DNA of 64,000 nt from Pseudidiomarina sp. CB1 (GCF_024752025.1 NZ_JANTPU010000001.1:1674001-1738000); one strand, 5' to 3'; counted from the stretch's first letter, positions 24,883-33,974 are shown. The notes: a model not told the origin generated them from the sequence alone. Numbers and translations are program-made.

Positions 24883-26172
24883 ATGACCGAACTTCCCGAC
24901 AACATCCTTCACCTGCCGCAATACCAAGTACTGGGCTGCAAATCAACCGACGACGAAATGCACTTCCAGGTGGACGTGCCCGATCCCATCGCCTGCGAGG
25001 AATGCGGCGTGCAGGGTGAGTTCGTACGGTTCGGCAAGCGTGACGTTCCCTATCGTGATCTGCCCATCCACGGCAAGCGGGTCACTCTCTGGGTGGTCCG
25101 CCGCCGATACACCTGCCGGGCCTGCAAGACAACATTCAGGCCCCAGCTACCGGAGATGGTGGACGGATTCCGTATGACACTGCGGCTGCATGAGTACGTG
25201 GAGAAGGAATCCTTCAACCACCCCTACACCTTTGTGGCGGCACAGACCGGCCTGGACGAGAAGACGGTGCGCGACATCTTCAACGCCCGCGCCGAGTTGC
25301 TGGGGCGCTGGCACCGCTTCGAGACGCCCCGCATCCTGGGCATTGACGAGCTATACCTGAACAAGCGCTACCGCTGCATTCTGACCAACATTGAGGAGCG
25401 GACCCTGCTCGACCTGCTGGCCACCCGCCGCCAGGACGTGGTGACCAACTACCTGATGAAGCTGAAAGACCGGCAGAAGGTCGAGATCGTCAGCATGGAC
25501 ATGTGGAACCCCTACCGGGCAGCGGTCAAGGCTGTGCTGCCCCAGGCCCGTATCGTGGTCGATAAGTTCCATGTGGTGCGCATGGCCAACGATGCCCTAG
25601 AGAGAGTGCGCAAGGACCTCAGAAAGGAGCTGAAACCGTCCCAGAGCCGGACTCTCAAGGGAGACCGGAAAATCCTGCTGAAACGCGCTCACGAAGTCTC
25701 AGACCGGGAGCGCCTCATCATGGAGACCTGGACAGGCGCGTTCCCGCAACTGCTGGCCGCCTACGAGCACAAGGAGCGCTTCTATGGCATCTGGGACGCC
25801 ACCACACGGCTCCAGGCAGAAGCCGCCCTGGACGAGTGGATAGCCACCATCCCGAAGGGCCAAAAGGAAGTCTGGAGCGATCTGGTCAGGGCAGTGGGAA
25901 ACTGGCGCGAAGAGACCATGACCTACTTCGAGACGGACATGCCCGTCACCAACGCTTACACGGAGTCCATCAACCGACTGGCCAAGGACAAGAACCGTGA
26001 AGGGCGCGGTTACTCCTTCGAGGTGATGCGGGCACGAATGCTCTACACCACGAAGCACAAGAAGAAGGCACCGACTGCGAAGGTCTCTCCTTTCTACAAG
26101 AAAACCATCGGTTACGGACTGCCGGACTTCGCAGAGGAACTCAACTACGGAGTCGATCTATCAACCATCTGA
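24883..26172 (+). CDS. tnpA: ISL3-family transposase
   Basis: The 429-residue transposase has an N-terminal zinc-binding region (CEECGVQG and CRAC, about residues 38-86), then a DDE core: ILGIDELYLNKRY, IVSMDMWNPYR and AYTESINR supply the acidic residues. Full length with no frameshift, so it is probably active. It is the rightmost gene of the element and ends 35 bases before the right terminal repeat. Confidence 0.95.
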   Translation: MTELPDNILHLPQYQVLGCKSTDDEMHFQVDVPDPIACEECGVQGEFVRFGKRDVPYRDLPIHGKRVTLWVVRRRYTCRACKTTFRPQLPEMVDGFRMTLRLHEYVEKESFNHPYTFVAAQTGLDEKTVRDIFNARAELLGRWHRFETPRILGIDELYLNKRYRCILTNIEERTLLDLLATRRQDVVTNYLMKLKDRQKVEIVSMDMWNPYRAAVKAVLPQARIVVDKFHVVRMANDALERVRKDLRKELKPSQSRTLKGDRKILLKRAHEVSDRERLIMETWTGAFPQLLAAYEHKERFYGIWDATTRLQAEAALDEWIATIPKGQKEVWSDLVRAVGNWREETMTYFETDMPVTNAYTESINRLAKDKNREGRGYSFEVMRARMLYTTKHKKKAPTAKVSPFYKKTIGYGLPDFAEELNYGVDLSTI

Positions 26173-26206
26173 GGGTGGTATCAGATTGATGGGGTGAAGG
26201 TGCCCC

Positions 26207-26230
26207 ATCAACCATTAAATCCGTATACCC
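26207..26230 (-). repeat. Right terminal inverted repeat of the ISPpu12-like element
   Basis: Read on the minus strand it begins GGGTATACGGATTT and ends AATGGTTGAT, matching the left end with three mismatches. Confidence 0.88.
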
Positions 26231-26240
26231 AAAAAAACTA

Positions 26241-26296
26241 AAGTTGTATACAAAGCTCTTTAATAGCAGCGCTTGTAGAGCTTGTATATTCAACTT
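26241..26296. repeat. Long imperfect inverted repeat beside the element
   Basis: AAGTTGTATACAAAGCTCT (26241-26259) is mirrored by AGAGCTTGTATATTCAACTT (26277-26296) with small indels, leaving a 17-base centre. It lies in the non-coding stretch between the IS element and the glutaredoxin-fusion gene. It may be the remnant of the end of another small element, or a transcript hairpin. Confidence 0.5.
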
Positions 26297-26429
26297 TTAC
26301 CCCCCTTAAATATCCTAACTCTTTTAAAAATCAGCTCTTATAAACGGTTAAAAAGCCATCAAAAAAAGTTGTCCAGTTTTTCAAAATTTAAAATATATTT
26401 TCAATTTTTATGAATTTTTAATCTCACAA

Positions 26430-26460
26430 TTAGAGATGCTAATCCTCCAGCGACTATAAT
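26430..26460 (+). promoter_or_regulatory. Candidate promoter with 19-bp spacer
   Basis: TTAGAG (26430-26435) and a perfect TATAAT (26455-26460) are 19 bases apart, upstream of the glutaredoxin-MauE gene. The long spacer suggests MerR-type (metal-responsive) control, but the -35 is weak and no clear dyad is seen. Confidence 0.4.
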
Positions 26461-26501
26461 GCGTATATAGATGTACCATTTTTAAGTAAGGAGACGTCAC
26501 T

Positions 26502-27248
26502 ATGAGTCAATCAACTCAAAAAGCCACGCTTTACAGAATGTCGACACCTGACCACCAATGCCCTTTTGGTTTAAAAACCAGGCACTTACTTAAAGCCAAC
26601 GGTTACGATGTGGACGACAACCTGTTGGAAAGCCGAGAAGAAACCGACAAATTCAAGAAAAAGCACGACGTCGATACCACTCCACAAGTGTTTATTGGTG
26701 ATAAACGTATCGGTGGGTACGAGGAGGTTCGAGCCTTTCTTGGAAAGCCTCTTCCTGACCCTGACGCAACCAGTTACCGGCCCGTTATTGCATTATTTAT
26801 TATGACGGCACTCCTCTCTGTAGCCACGTCGTGGTTGTCTTTTGGTCGCGTATTTACCGTACAAACCATCGAGTGGTTCATCAGTTTCTCTATGGTGGTT
26901 CTGGCCTTGCTCAAACTCCAGGACGTAGAGAAATTCTCTACCATGTTTCTCAATTACGATCTTCTCGCCAAAAAATGGGTGCCTTATGGCCGTATTTATC
27001 CCTATGCCGAAGGCTTGGCGGGTCTGTTAATGGCAGCCGAATTCGCCCATGTCATATCCATACCCGTCGCATTATTCATCGGCATCGTAGGCTCTATATC
27101 GGTGTTTAAAGCCGTTTATGTCGACAAACGCGAGCTAAAATGTGCCTGTGTCGGTGGCTCCAGTAATGTGCCGTTAGGCTTCATTTCGCTCACTGAAAAC
27201 CTCATGATGGTCGCTATGGCTGTCTGGATGTTTTTTACAATGAACTAG
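26502..27248 (+). CDS. Glutaredoxin-MauE membrane fusion protein
   Basis: Residues 1-85 form a glutaredoxin-like domain with a CPFG active site and TTPQVFIGDKRIGGYEE; residues about 95-245 are four membrane segments of the MauE/DoxX redox type, with a conserved CACVGG near the end. Such fusions transfer reducing power across the membrane and are frequent beside mercury, copper or arsenic resistance genes. AAGGAG is well placed before the ATG. The gene stands alone between the IS element and a bidirectional terminator; regulation may be metal-responsive, given the promoter spacing. Confidence 0.8.
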   Translation: MSQSTQKATLYRMSTPDHQCPFGLKTRHLLKANGYDVDDNLLESREETDKFKKKHDVDTTPQVFIGDKRIGGYEEVRAFLGKPLPDPDATSYRPVIALFIMTALLSVATSWLSFGRVFTVQTIEWFISFSMVVLALLKLQDVEKFSTMFLNYDLLAKKWVPYGRIYPYAEGLAGLLMAAEFAHVISIPVALFIGIVGSISVFKAVYVDKRELKCACVGGSSNVPLGFISLTENLMMVAMAVWMFFTMN

Positions 27249-27273
27249 AAAAAGAGCGCATAGCGCTCTTTTT
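27249..27273. terminator. Bidirectional terminator between convergent units
   Basis: AAAAAGAGCGC and GCGCTCTTTTT pair perfectly over 11 bp around ATA. It ends both the glutaredoxin-MauE gene and the leftward copper operon. Confidence 0.95.
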
Positions 27274-27274
27274 C

Positions 27275-28585
27275 TTAACGCTTTTTACGTAAAAACAAAA
27301 TCTCACCAGCGGCAATCAATGCCATACCGATAAGAGACGCCCAAATCACCAGCGGATCGCTCGTCCATTTCACCCATATAAAAGCGACTAAAACGATGAC
27401 GTCTAGCGTGATTGCGCTGACAAGTATGTAAATATTGGCATTCACCTTTTGCCTTAGATGCCGTAATACGCCCCAGTGGATCGCAATGTCCATCACGATA
27501 TAAAAAATAGCGCCCAGTGACGCAATTCGACTCAAATCGAAGAATGCCGCTAAGATCATAGCCATAACAATGGTGTAAACCAGCGTATGCTTCTGAATGG
27601 AACCTGGCATGCCAAAATGACTGTGTGGAACAAGCTCCATATTGGTCAACATGGCTAACATTCTTGAAACGGCAAACGCGCTGGCAATCACTCCTGATAC
27701 CGTTGCTACAATTGCAAACGCAACCGTCACCCAGAGTCCAGTTTCACCGTAGACGGGTCTGGCTGCTTCAGCAAGCGCGTAGTCTTTCGCTTTCACAATC
27801 TCATCTATGGACAGGCTCGAGCCAACCGCCAGAGTGACCAGAACGTATATTAACGCGCAGATAATCAGCGAAATAATAATGGCACGCCCGACATTTCTCT
27901 TAGGCTCAACAATTTCACCGCCACTATTGGTTATTGTTGTAAACCCTTTGTACGCAAGTATGCTTAAAGCAATCCCCGCTAAAATACCGCCACCCGTAGC
28001 TTCTTCTGGAATAGCCGATATCGATTCAAACTGAATGCCTGAGGCCCACAAACCACCAGCCGCTAAAATGACCAACCCTAAAGTCTTAACAAAGGCCATA
28101 AAAAATGAGAACGTTTGAATAAACTGATTACTCAAAATATTGATAAAAAACGCAAAGACCAGCAAACCCACCGCCAACAAAGGGATAAGCCACTGCGCTT
28201 CAAAAGAAATTAACTGGCTGGTATAAGACGCAAATGTCCGAGCGACTAAACTTTCATTAATCACCATAGAAAAGTACATCAAGAGTGCGAATATCGCCGT
28301 CACACTTCCTTTTCCATAAGCTTTACTGAGGAACATCGCAATACCGCCCGCTGACGGATAGGCTTTCGCCAACTTAACGTAAGAGTAAGCGCTAAAGCCG
28401 GCAATGATACCGCCGCACACAAACGCCAGGACAAACCACTCTCTTGCCAGCTGAGCAACTTGTCCGGTCAGTGCAAAAATACCAGCGCCAATCATCACAC
28501 CAGTCCCCAGCGACACCGCCCCCCAAAGACTCAGGCTGCTTTTCTGATAGTCCTGATGTCCGTGTTCATGATCGTGTTCTGCCAT
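27275..28585 (-). CDS. APC-superfamily permease at the end of the copper operon
   Basis: The 436-residue protein has about 12 membrane segments and the APC signature GTGVMIGAGIFALTG in TM1. Its cytoplasmic N-terminus is His-rich (HDHEHGHQ), unusual for an amino-acid permease and perhaps metal-binding. AGGAGC precedes the ATG, 21 bases after the NTF2-like gene, so it is the last gene of the copper operon. The substrate cannot be read from the sequence: an amino acid or a metal-amino-acid complex is possible. Confidence 0.8.
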   Translation of the reverse strand: MAEHDHEHGHQDYQKSSLSLWGAVSLGTGVMIGAGIFALTGQVAQLAREWFVLAFVCGGIIAGFSAYSYVKLAKAYPSAGGIAMFLSKAYGKGSVTAIFALLMYFSMVINESLVARTFASYTSQLISFEAQWLIPLLAVGLLVFAFFINILSNQFIQTFSFFMAFVKTLGLVILAAGGLWASGIQFESISAIPEEATGGGILAGIALSILAYKGFTTITNSGGEIVEPKRNVGRAIIISLIICALIYVLVTLAVGSSLSIDEIVKAKDYALAEAARPVYGETGLWVTVAFAIVATVSGVIASAFAVSRMLAMLTNMELVPHSHFGMPGSIQKHTLVYTIVMAMILAAFFDLSRIASLGAIFYIVMDIAIHWGVLRHLRQKVNANIYILVSAITLDVIVLVAFIWVKWTSDPLVIWASLIGMALIAAGEILFLRKKR

Positions 28586-28606
28586 AATCAGCTCCTGTGA
28601 TTGAAC

Positions 28607-29041
28607 TCAGTTGGACCAATGGATCCGGATAATTTTCCAGCCAGACTCAGTCGTATTTGATACGGTTACGGTTTCATTCATCGTTAAATCAACCTCACGC
28701 CCGTTATACTCCCCGGAAACGCTATACCGAGAAGTGATCACAGCAAGGCCATCGGCTTCTTGTACTGTCCTTTCAAGCAACTGTGAAGGAACCGCCTGGC
28801 TAAACTTAATATCTGACTTAAGGTGATGAGCACTGTACTCGGCCAAGGATCGTTCAACACCACCACCTTCAAAGATAAACACATCATTGGAAAGCACATC
28901 TTTAACGACTTCCGTGTCACCTTCAGTCAAAGCCGTTCGAAACCTATCAAGCACAACTGTCGGTTCAGATAGTTTTTCGGCGCTACTAGACGCTGAAATA
29001 AACAGCACCGAAACCATAAAAACACTCATGAATAATTTCAT
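28607..29041 (-). CDS. Periplasmic NTF2-like (SnoaL/DUF4440) protein
   Basis: The 144-residue protein has a signal peptide (cut near residue 20) and one NTF2-like cone domain: VLDRFRTALTEGD at the start, ERSLAEYSAHHL in the middle and GWKIIRIHWSN at the end. The ERSLAEY.SHHL histidines may bind metal. A chromosomal paralogue with the same motifs at 45299-45730 also follows copC and copD, so the association with copper is repeated in this genome. Function unknown; a periplasmic copper-handling role is inferred from context. Confidence 0.8.
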   Translation of the reverse strand: MKLFMSVFMVSVLFISASSSAEKLSEPTVVLDRFRTALTEGDTEVVKDVLSNDVFIFEGGGVERSLAEYSAHHLKSDIKFSQAVPSQLLERTVQEADGLAVITSRYSVSGEYNGREVDLTMNETVTVSNTTESGWKIIRIHWSN

Positions 29042-29058
29042 TCTTATTATTCCTTACA

Positions 29059-29907
29059 TTAACTAGGGGAAAACGCGCTGCTTAGCGAAGAGGCCAGGGT
29101 AAAAATAGTGACAGCCAATACCATTTCCGCCGTTATGGAGTTTTTGAGTCGCTTGGCGGCCGCGTTATCATTTAATTGCGGTACGAACTTTAATTTATGC
29201 AATGCGGCAACAAGGAGAATCAGCGCCACAAACACAAGTTTCGCTAGTAGTACCGTGTCATACGACGTAAGCGGCAGCTCTGGCATCCATCGCCCTGTTG
29301 CACTACGATACATAACCAAGCCCGCAATAAGGAGTATTGGAACCGCTGCAGACATATGCACACCAAAACGCTCCATAATGGCTTTCGCTTTAGCAAGCGG
29401 TACCGACGTTGCCAGCTTTCGCAATGAGTTAAGACTGCCGAACCAAACCCAAGCGACTAACAAGTGTGTTAAAAGCGCTAGCTTTCCCCACCAGACGGCA
29501 TCACTACCGTGGCCGATACTTAAAAAACTCCATCCCATGAGTCCAACCGCCGCAACATGTAGCATCCACTGTATGCTTGTTACCTTAACAACAGAGTAAA
29601 AAATCCAGACAACAGCAACGGTTACCTGGAGTTGCATGAACAACCCAACAGGGCCGGTCCATATAAACTGCATGTAGGTCGTGTCAATCATGCCGGCAAA
29701 GCCTTCAGCAGCAAAACTACCGACTTTCAGAAAAAAATACAGAAGGCTTGCCAGTAATAGAAGCAACGCAACAAGGCTATTCTTTCGTTCAGACTGCTTT
29801 TTTAAACCGGACAAATAAACGATATAAGGCGAGGCGGTCATCACCGCGTTAAGCCAGAATATAAAGGCCAACGTTAAAACGCTGGCCACACTCCAAAGGG
29901 TCATCAT
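29059..29907 (-). CDS. copD: CopD-family copper membrane protein
   Basis: The 282-residue integral membrane protein has about eight helices. Conserved features include HGSDAVWWGKLALLTHLLVAWVWFGS and the histidine/tryptophan pairs typical of CopD/YebZ, which move copper across the inner membrane with CopC. The start overlaps the copC stop by four bases (ATGA), and the NTF2-like gene follows after 17 bases. Confidence 0.9.
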   Translation of the reverse strand: MMTLWSVASVLTLAFIFWLNAVMTASPYIVYLSGLKKQSERKNSLVALLLLLASLLYFFLKVGSFAAEGFAGMIDTTYMQFIWTGPVGLFMQLQVTVAVVWIFYSVVKVTSIQWMLHVAAVGLMGWSFLSIGHGSDAVWWGKLALLTHLLVAWVWFGSLNSLRKLATSVPLAKAKAIMERFGVHMSAAVPILLIAGLVMYRSATGRWMPELPLTSYDTVLLAKLVFVALILLVAALHKLKFVPQLNDNAAAKRLKNSITAEMVLAVTIFTLASSLSSAFSPS

Positions 29908-30254
29908 TTCACCTCAAAGCTAAAATCACCCGATATTTTATGACTGTCCCCACCCATTGCCGTCCAATAAACCGTATAACCACCTGACGCCAAATTGTTT
30001 TTAACAGCAATTTCGTACGCTGCTTTGGGAGTCATGCTCATCGAAAAGTCCAGCGGATGCATTTTACCGTCATCTGAGTGCAGCATAATTTTAGCCAGAC
30101 GAACATCACCGGAAAAATTCATCGTAATTTCCGTTGGTGACTCGGACAAAGTCGCACCGTCCTCCGGGCTACTGGATGTTAGGCCGACGTGAGCGCTGGC
30201 CCATGCACTAAAAAATAACGTGGTACCGAAGGCTAACTTAAGTATGTTTTTCAT
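29904..30254 (-). CDS. copC: CopC periplasmic copper-binding protein
   Basis: The 116-residue precursor has a signal peptide ending ...WASA, so mature CopC begins His-Val-Gly, providing the N-terminal histidine of the Cu(II) brace. The second half of the brace is in GGDSHK near the end. The fold is the usual seven-strand beta sandwich (SSPEDGATL, PTEITMNFSG). I start at the ATG at 30254, since GAGGAAACAAC precedes it; a longer frame reaches 30290 without a ribosome site. A paralogue is at 44084-44437. Confidence 0.92.
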   Translation of the reverse strand: MKNILKLAFGTTLFFSAWASAHVGLTSSSPEDGATLSESPTEITMNFSGDVRLAKIMLHSDDGKMHPLDFSMSMTPKAAYEIAVKNNLASGGYTVYWTAMGGDSHKISGDFSFEVK

Positions 30255-30280
30255 GTTGTTTCCTCTTTGTTTATTATCAA

Positions 30281-31024
30281 TTAAAACCAAACTCTGGCCC
30301 CAAGGACCACGCCTGTTTCTGCGGTGTCCTCACCCATTCGTTTCATTTCATCTGCCGTGTTGCCTAACGCGCCGTTCCAATAAACACCAATGTAGGGTGC
30401 AAACTCACGACTGATTTCGTGACGATAACGCAACCCCACACGCAAGTTGCTCAAGCCACTTTGCCGTTCATATTTGTCTGAATCTGTCAGATTGGCTGTA
30501 AACTCAATGCGAGGCTGTAAGTACGATGTTTGCGTTAACTGCCACTCATATTCAGTTTCGCTGACAAACTGGACATCGCCTTCTTCGTTCACCATCAACG
30601 AGTTGTCCATTTCAAACCAATACGGAGCCAGCCCCATGAAGCTAACAACGGCATAATTTTCCATAGAGGCATCGGACGATAAGGAGCCTCGCGTACCAAC
30701 ACCGGCCTGAAACGACCAAAACGGAGACATCAGGTAGCCGTATAACAACTCAGCACTTTCCAAGTCAGTGGGCTCTCCGTCATCTTGAATATTTTCCCCC
30801 TCACTTTTGAAGACAAACCGATGATAATCACCACCGTACCAAGCCATCATGTCCCAAACGGCAACGTTCTCTTCCTCGTTGGTTCGCGTTAACTCCAACC
30901 GATCGAACAGTACTTGCCCGGTGTAATATTCTTTGACGGGTTCAGGCCAGTCCTCTTTCGCATGTCCGGCGACTGCTAAACCTGGCAACAACGCCGCACC
31001 CACTAATAATGATTTACCGTACAT
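30281..31024 (-). CDS. copB: CopB-like outer-membrane copper-resistance protein
   Basis: The 247-residue product has a signal peptide and a beta-barrel rich in alternating aromatic strands, ending in F (GVVLGARVWF) as outer-membrane barrels do. Typical are ELLYGYLMSPFWSFQAGVGTR, LRVGLRYRHEISREFAPYIGV and W. Most CopB proteins carry a long Met/His-rich N-terminal segment; here it is absent, so this is a short version. AAGGAGGA precedes the ATG at 31024, and the gene lies 11 bases after copA. Confidence 0.9.
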   Translation of the reverse strand: MYGKSLLVGAALLPGLAVAGHAKEDWPEPVKEYYTGQVLFDRLELTRTNEEENVAVWDMMAWYGGDYHRFVFKSEGENIQDDGEPTDLESAELLYGYLMSPFWSFQAGVGTRGSLSSDASMENYAVVSFMGLAPYWFEMDNSLMVNEEGDVQFVSETEYEWQLTQTSYLQPRIEFTANLTDSDKYERQSGLSNLRVGLRYRHEISREFAPYIGVYWNGALGNTADEMKRMGEDTAETGVVLGARVWF

Positions 31025-31035
31025 AATTGTCCTCC

Positions 31036-32799
31036 TTATGCGACATTGACCACACGGAACATACCCGCTTTCATGTGATACAACAGGTGACAGTGGAACG
31101 CCCAACTACCCGGCGCGTCTGCCGTTATCAATAACGACACTTTTTCGCTCGGCTTCAGGCTAATCGTATGTTTGCGTGGGCGTGGATACTGTCCGTTTTC
31201 AAGTTCCATCCACATACCGTGTAGGTGTATGGGGTGATCCATCATCGTATCGTTTACCATCACCAACCTCAGTCGTTCTCCATGATGAAACTGAACCGGG
31301 CCATCCACTTCGGTAAACTTCTGACCATCAAAAGACCACATGTAACGCTCCATATTACCCGTTAAGTGCAGCTCTATCTGTCGTTCGGGCTCCCGCGTAT
31401 CCGGCCATTCATGCGCGCCGACCAAGTCGGTATACACTAAGACTCTATGATCAACGTCTTCCAATCCAATCCCGGGTTCATGCAAACGGCTTACCGGGTT
31501 TGTAGCAATCATAGCCGCCCCGGCGCCATGTCCGGACTCACGGTGTTTGATTTTAATGTTTTCGACCGGGAGCTCTTTTTTATGTGTCATTTTATGCGTC
31601 ATATGGCTGTTATTGCCGCCCATATGCTTCATATTCATGCTATTGCCTTTCATATCACCGGACATCGCCATCGCTCCCATGCCCATAGCGGCCATGCCTC
31701 GCTCAGGAACTTGCCGTAGTTCAGGCACTTCAGCCTCAAGACCAAGTTCGGGCGTTAATGTACCTCTGACATAACCACTTCGATCAAAGCTCTCAGCATA
31801 AATAGTGTAAGGCTTGTTTTGCTTAGGCTGGACAATTACATCGTAAGTTTCCGCCACACCAATGCGGAACTCGTCAACTGACACTGGTTTCACCGGTTGC
31901 CCGTCAGCGGCCACTACCGTCATTTCCAACCCAGGGATCCTCACATCGAAAAAACTCATTGCTGAACCGTTAATGATACGAAGGCGTACTTTTTCACCAG
32001 GCTTAAACAATGCTGACCAGTTCATCTGTGAATCGCGGCCATTCATCAGGTAGGTATAAGTACTGCCCGTCACATCCGCAATATCACGGGGGCTCATTCG
32101 CATTTGCCCCCACATTTCTCGTTGCTTCCAGGTTTTCTCTAACCCTTGCTGTCGCACGTCCTCGAAGGTCTCAAATATCGTACGTTTTTGATAGTTATAG
32201 TACCCCTCCGCAACTTTCAAGTTACGAAACACGGTATCCGGATCTTCGAATGTCCAGTCGCTGAGAATAATGGTATGTTCTCGATCAGCACCAATGTCTC
32301 CGTCTTTCGGTTCAATCACTAACGGCCCCAGGTGTCCCAATTGCTCCTGCAAACCGGAATGGCTGTGATACCAATAAGTTCCGTTTTGCTCGACATCGTA
32401 GCGGTATTTGAACGTTCGTCCTGGCTTTATCCCTTCGAAAGATACGCCAGGTACGCCATCCATATTCTCCGGCAATATAATTCCGTGCCAGTGAATTGAC
32501 GTGTCTTCCGACAACCGGTTAGTCACATTTAGCTTTGCTCGCTGCCCTTCTTTTAAACGAATCAAAGGGCCCGGCATTTGGCCATTGATGGTTATTGGTG
32601 TTCCTACTTTATTTCCCACGAGCAGTGGGGACTTTGCAATGGTGAGATCAATCTCATCGTTTGTCAGGATCTGATCTTTAAAACTGCGTCCCTGAGGAGC
32701 AGCCCAAGTTGGGGCTACTTTGGCGATTGCTAAAGCAGACGCCATAGTGAATGCAGATTTAATAAACTTTCGACGCCCTTTGTTAAACTCATTGCTCAT
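31036..32799 (-). CDS. copA: CopA multicopper oxidase, Tat-exported
   Basis: The 587-residue protein has a Tat signal (RRKFIKS at residues 9-15) and all four copper motifs: HWHG, HSHSG, HPIHLHG and [12 protein letters not shown] Met/His-rich insert (about residues 375-415, with repeated MGMGAM, MKHMGG and HMTHKM) probably binds Cu(I). Periplasmic copper oxidase of the PcoA/CopA class. It overlaps by 11 bases with an upstream tatA gene, an unusual arrangement that ties the exporter component to its Tat substrate. Confidence 0.95.
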   Translation of the reverse strand: MSNEFNKGRRKFIKSAFTMASALAIAKVAPTWAAPQGRSFKDQILTNDEIDLTIAKSPLLVGNKVGTPITINGQMPGPLIRLKEGQRAKLNVTNRLSEDTSIHWHGIILPENMDGVPGVSFEGIKPGRTFKYRYDVEQNGTYWYHSHSGLQEQLGHLGPLVIEPKDGDIGADREHTIILSDWTFEDPDTVFRNLKVAEGYYNYQKRTIFETFEDVRQQGLEKTWKQREMWGQMRMSPRDIADVTGSTYTYLMNGRDSQMNWSALFKPGEKVRLRIINGSAMSFFDVRIPGLEMTVVAADGQPVKPVSVDEFRIGVAETYDVIVQPKQNKPYTIYAESFDRSGYVRGTLTPELGLEAEVPELRQVPERGMAAMGMGAMAMSGDMKGNSMNMKHMGGNNSHMTHKMTHKKELPVENIKIKHRESGHGAGAAMIATNPVSRLHEPGIGLEDVDHRVLVYTDLVGAHEWPDTREPERQIELHLTGNMERYMWSFDGQKFTEVDGPVQFHHGERLRLVMVNDTMMDHPIHLHGMWMELENGQYPRPRKHTISLKPSEKVSLLITADAPGSWAFHCHLLYHMKAGMFRVVNVA

Positions 32800-33007
32800 T
32801 ATGACGCTCCTCTTTTGAGGTTAAATTTTGATAACGTTGAACGTCCTGTTCCTTACCAGACGGCTCATCAGAAACCGATGATTTAAACCCTTTAATCGCA
32901 CTACCAAGATCGGAGCCCAGGGTTCGTAGCTTTTTGCTACCAAAAAGAAGGATGACAATAACTAGTAAAATTCCTAGCTGAACCATACTCAAGCCGCCAA
33001 AACCCAT
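32789..33007 (-). CDS. tatA: TatA-family translocase subunit inside the copper operon
   Basis: The 72-residue protein has the TatA/E layout: an N-terminal membrane helix ([14 protein letters not shown]), a [18 protein letters not shown] amphipathic helix and an acidic tail. TatA forms the pore for folded Tat substrates. GGAGGG precedes the ATG at 33007. It is translated together with copA, whose product carries a Tat signal; a dedicated extra copy next to a Tat substrate makes sense. No tatB or tatC is nearby, so it must use the host complex. Confidence 0.92.
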   Translation of the reverse strand: MGFGGLSMVQLGILLVIVILLFGSKKLRTLGSDLGSAIKGFKSSVSDEPSGKEQDVQRYQNLTSKEERHNEQ

Positions 33008-33009
33008 AT

Positions 33010-33501
33010 CTAAAGCCCTCCATTTGAAAGTGCTTGCTGCTGCTCTAAACTTGCTATCTGCTGATAAGGTGTCACTGAGCCATCTTTTTTGATTTCATAG
33101 ACTGTATAAGGCTGAAATCGAGTTCCCATCTCCATGCCAACAGAACCGACAGGCATGCCAGGGACGGTTAAGCCAATGCCATTGGCTGACTTCTTCCCAG
33201 CTAAATAATGAGAAACCAATGTAGGAGGAACGTGCCCCTCAAAGACATAGCCATTATCGGAAATAGCGGTGTGACAGGATTGAGCCTCCGCACTAATACC
33301 GGCATCACGTTTTCGTTGAGTCAGGTTGTCCGGATGTTGTACAGACACACTAAAGCTATCCGGTAAAGCTCGTAACCACTGTTCACAACAACCGCAGTTC
33401 GGATCTTTTAGAACGGTTAGCTTCCGCTCCTCTGAACCAGTTGCAGACACAGGCACGGAAAACAGCATCGCTAAAACAGCGATATTGCGTTTGATAGACA
33501 T
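33010..33501 (-). CDS. DUF411 periplasmic metal-binding protein
   Basis: The 163-residue protein has a signal peptide and the DUF411 pattern: [12 protein letters not shown] near the start, then a C/H pair (AQSCHTA), GHVPP and [17 protein letters not shown]. The CGCC and Met residues probably bind copper. Members of this family lie in copper and silver clusters. Two bases separate its stop from tatA. Confidence 0.88.
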   Translation of the reverse strand: MSIKRNIAVLAMLFSVPVSATGSEERKLTVLKDPNCGCCEQWLRALPDSFSVSVQHPDNLTQRKRDAGISAEAQSCHTAISDNGYVFEGHVPPTLVSHYLAGKKSANGIGLTVPGMPVGSVGMEMGTRFQPYTVYEIKKDGSVTPYQQIASLEQQQALSNGGL

Positions 33502-33567
33502 AATTATTCACCGACAAATAAGTTTTAAAGGAACACGCCGAGCGTGTGCTAAATTTTTAGTAACTTA

Positions 33568-33912
33568 TTAAGCGGTAATTATTGGGGGGCGGAATAAATT
33601 AGACGCGTGTTTAGCACGAATGAAGGTGTCAACGGGTGCGTCGACTTTAGTAGAGAAATTAACTGCAGCGGCATTAAACGAGGGAGACTGTCCGACAAAC
33701 AAAACTGAGCCACCGGAGCAATGTCGAATGGTCATGTCAGCACAGCACGAATTGTGCTTTTGCTCTTCATGCTCACAATCACTTGCGTCCGCTTTCTGCA
33801 CCATGCTGTGCTGCATTTGCCCGTCATCATGGCATGCGTGAGCATCTGCCGTTTGCGAAAACGACATCGACACTAATAACACTACCATTACTAACAGAAT
33901 TCGAATGTGCAC
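33568..33912 (-). CDS. CzcI/CopI-like His/Cys-rich periplasmic protein heading the copper operon
   Basis: The 114-residue product starts with a signal peptide (ILLVMVVLLVSMSFSQTADA) followed by a metal-rich part: HACHDDGQMQH, DCEHEEQKHNSCC and RHCSGGS. It ends HASNLFRPPIITA, close to the LFRPPISS end of the czcI-like protein. I chose GTG at 33912 with AGGG upstream; an ATG at 33888 is possible. It is the first gene of the leftward copper operon, and the resemblance suggests a common family that leads each metal operon. Confidence 0.7.
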   Translation of the reverse strand: MHIRILLVMVVLLVSMSFSQTADAHACHDDGQMQHSMVQKADASDCEHEEQKHNSCCADMTIRHCSGGSVLFVGQSPSFNAAAVNFSTKVDAPVDTFIRAKHASNLFRPPIITA

Positions 33913-33946
33913 GAGCACCCTGCTTTTTTGCAAGTTAATAAATTTT

Positions 33947-33974
33947 AGTTTAACGTCATTTAAACGAATGTCAA
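33947..33974 (-). promoter_or_regulatory. Candidate promoter of the copper operon
   Basis: Read on the minus strand, TTGACA (33974-33969) is followed after 16 bases by TAAACT (33952-33947), 34 bases before the first gene. The TTGACA lies within ten bases of the point where RHS homology ends. Confidence 0.4.

Larger units (their letters stand above)
22858..26230. mobile_element. ISPpu12-like ISL3-family element with merR, CDF transporter and lspA passengers
   Basis: The segment is bounded by 24-bp inverted repeats matching at 21 positions and carries, from right to left, an ISL3 transposase, lspA, a cation-diffusion-facilitator gene and a divergent merR-type regulator. That gene set, the 24-bp ends and the 3373-bp length agree with ISPpu12, described from the TOL plasmid pWW0 at about 3.4 kb. 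The interior is GC-richer than the flanks. The flanking eight bases (TATTAAAA left, AAAAAAAC right) are not a clean target duplication, so the element may be old or moved by recombination. Confidence 0.9.
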
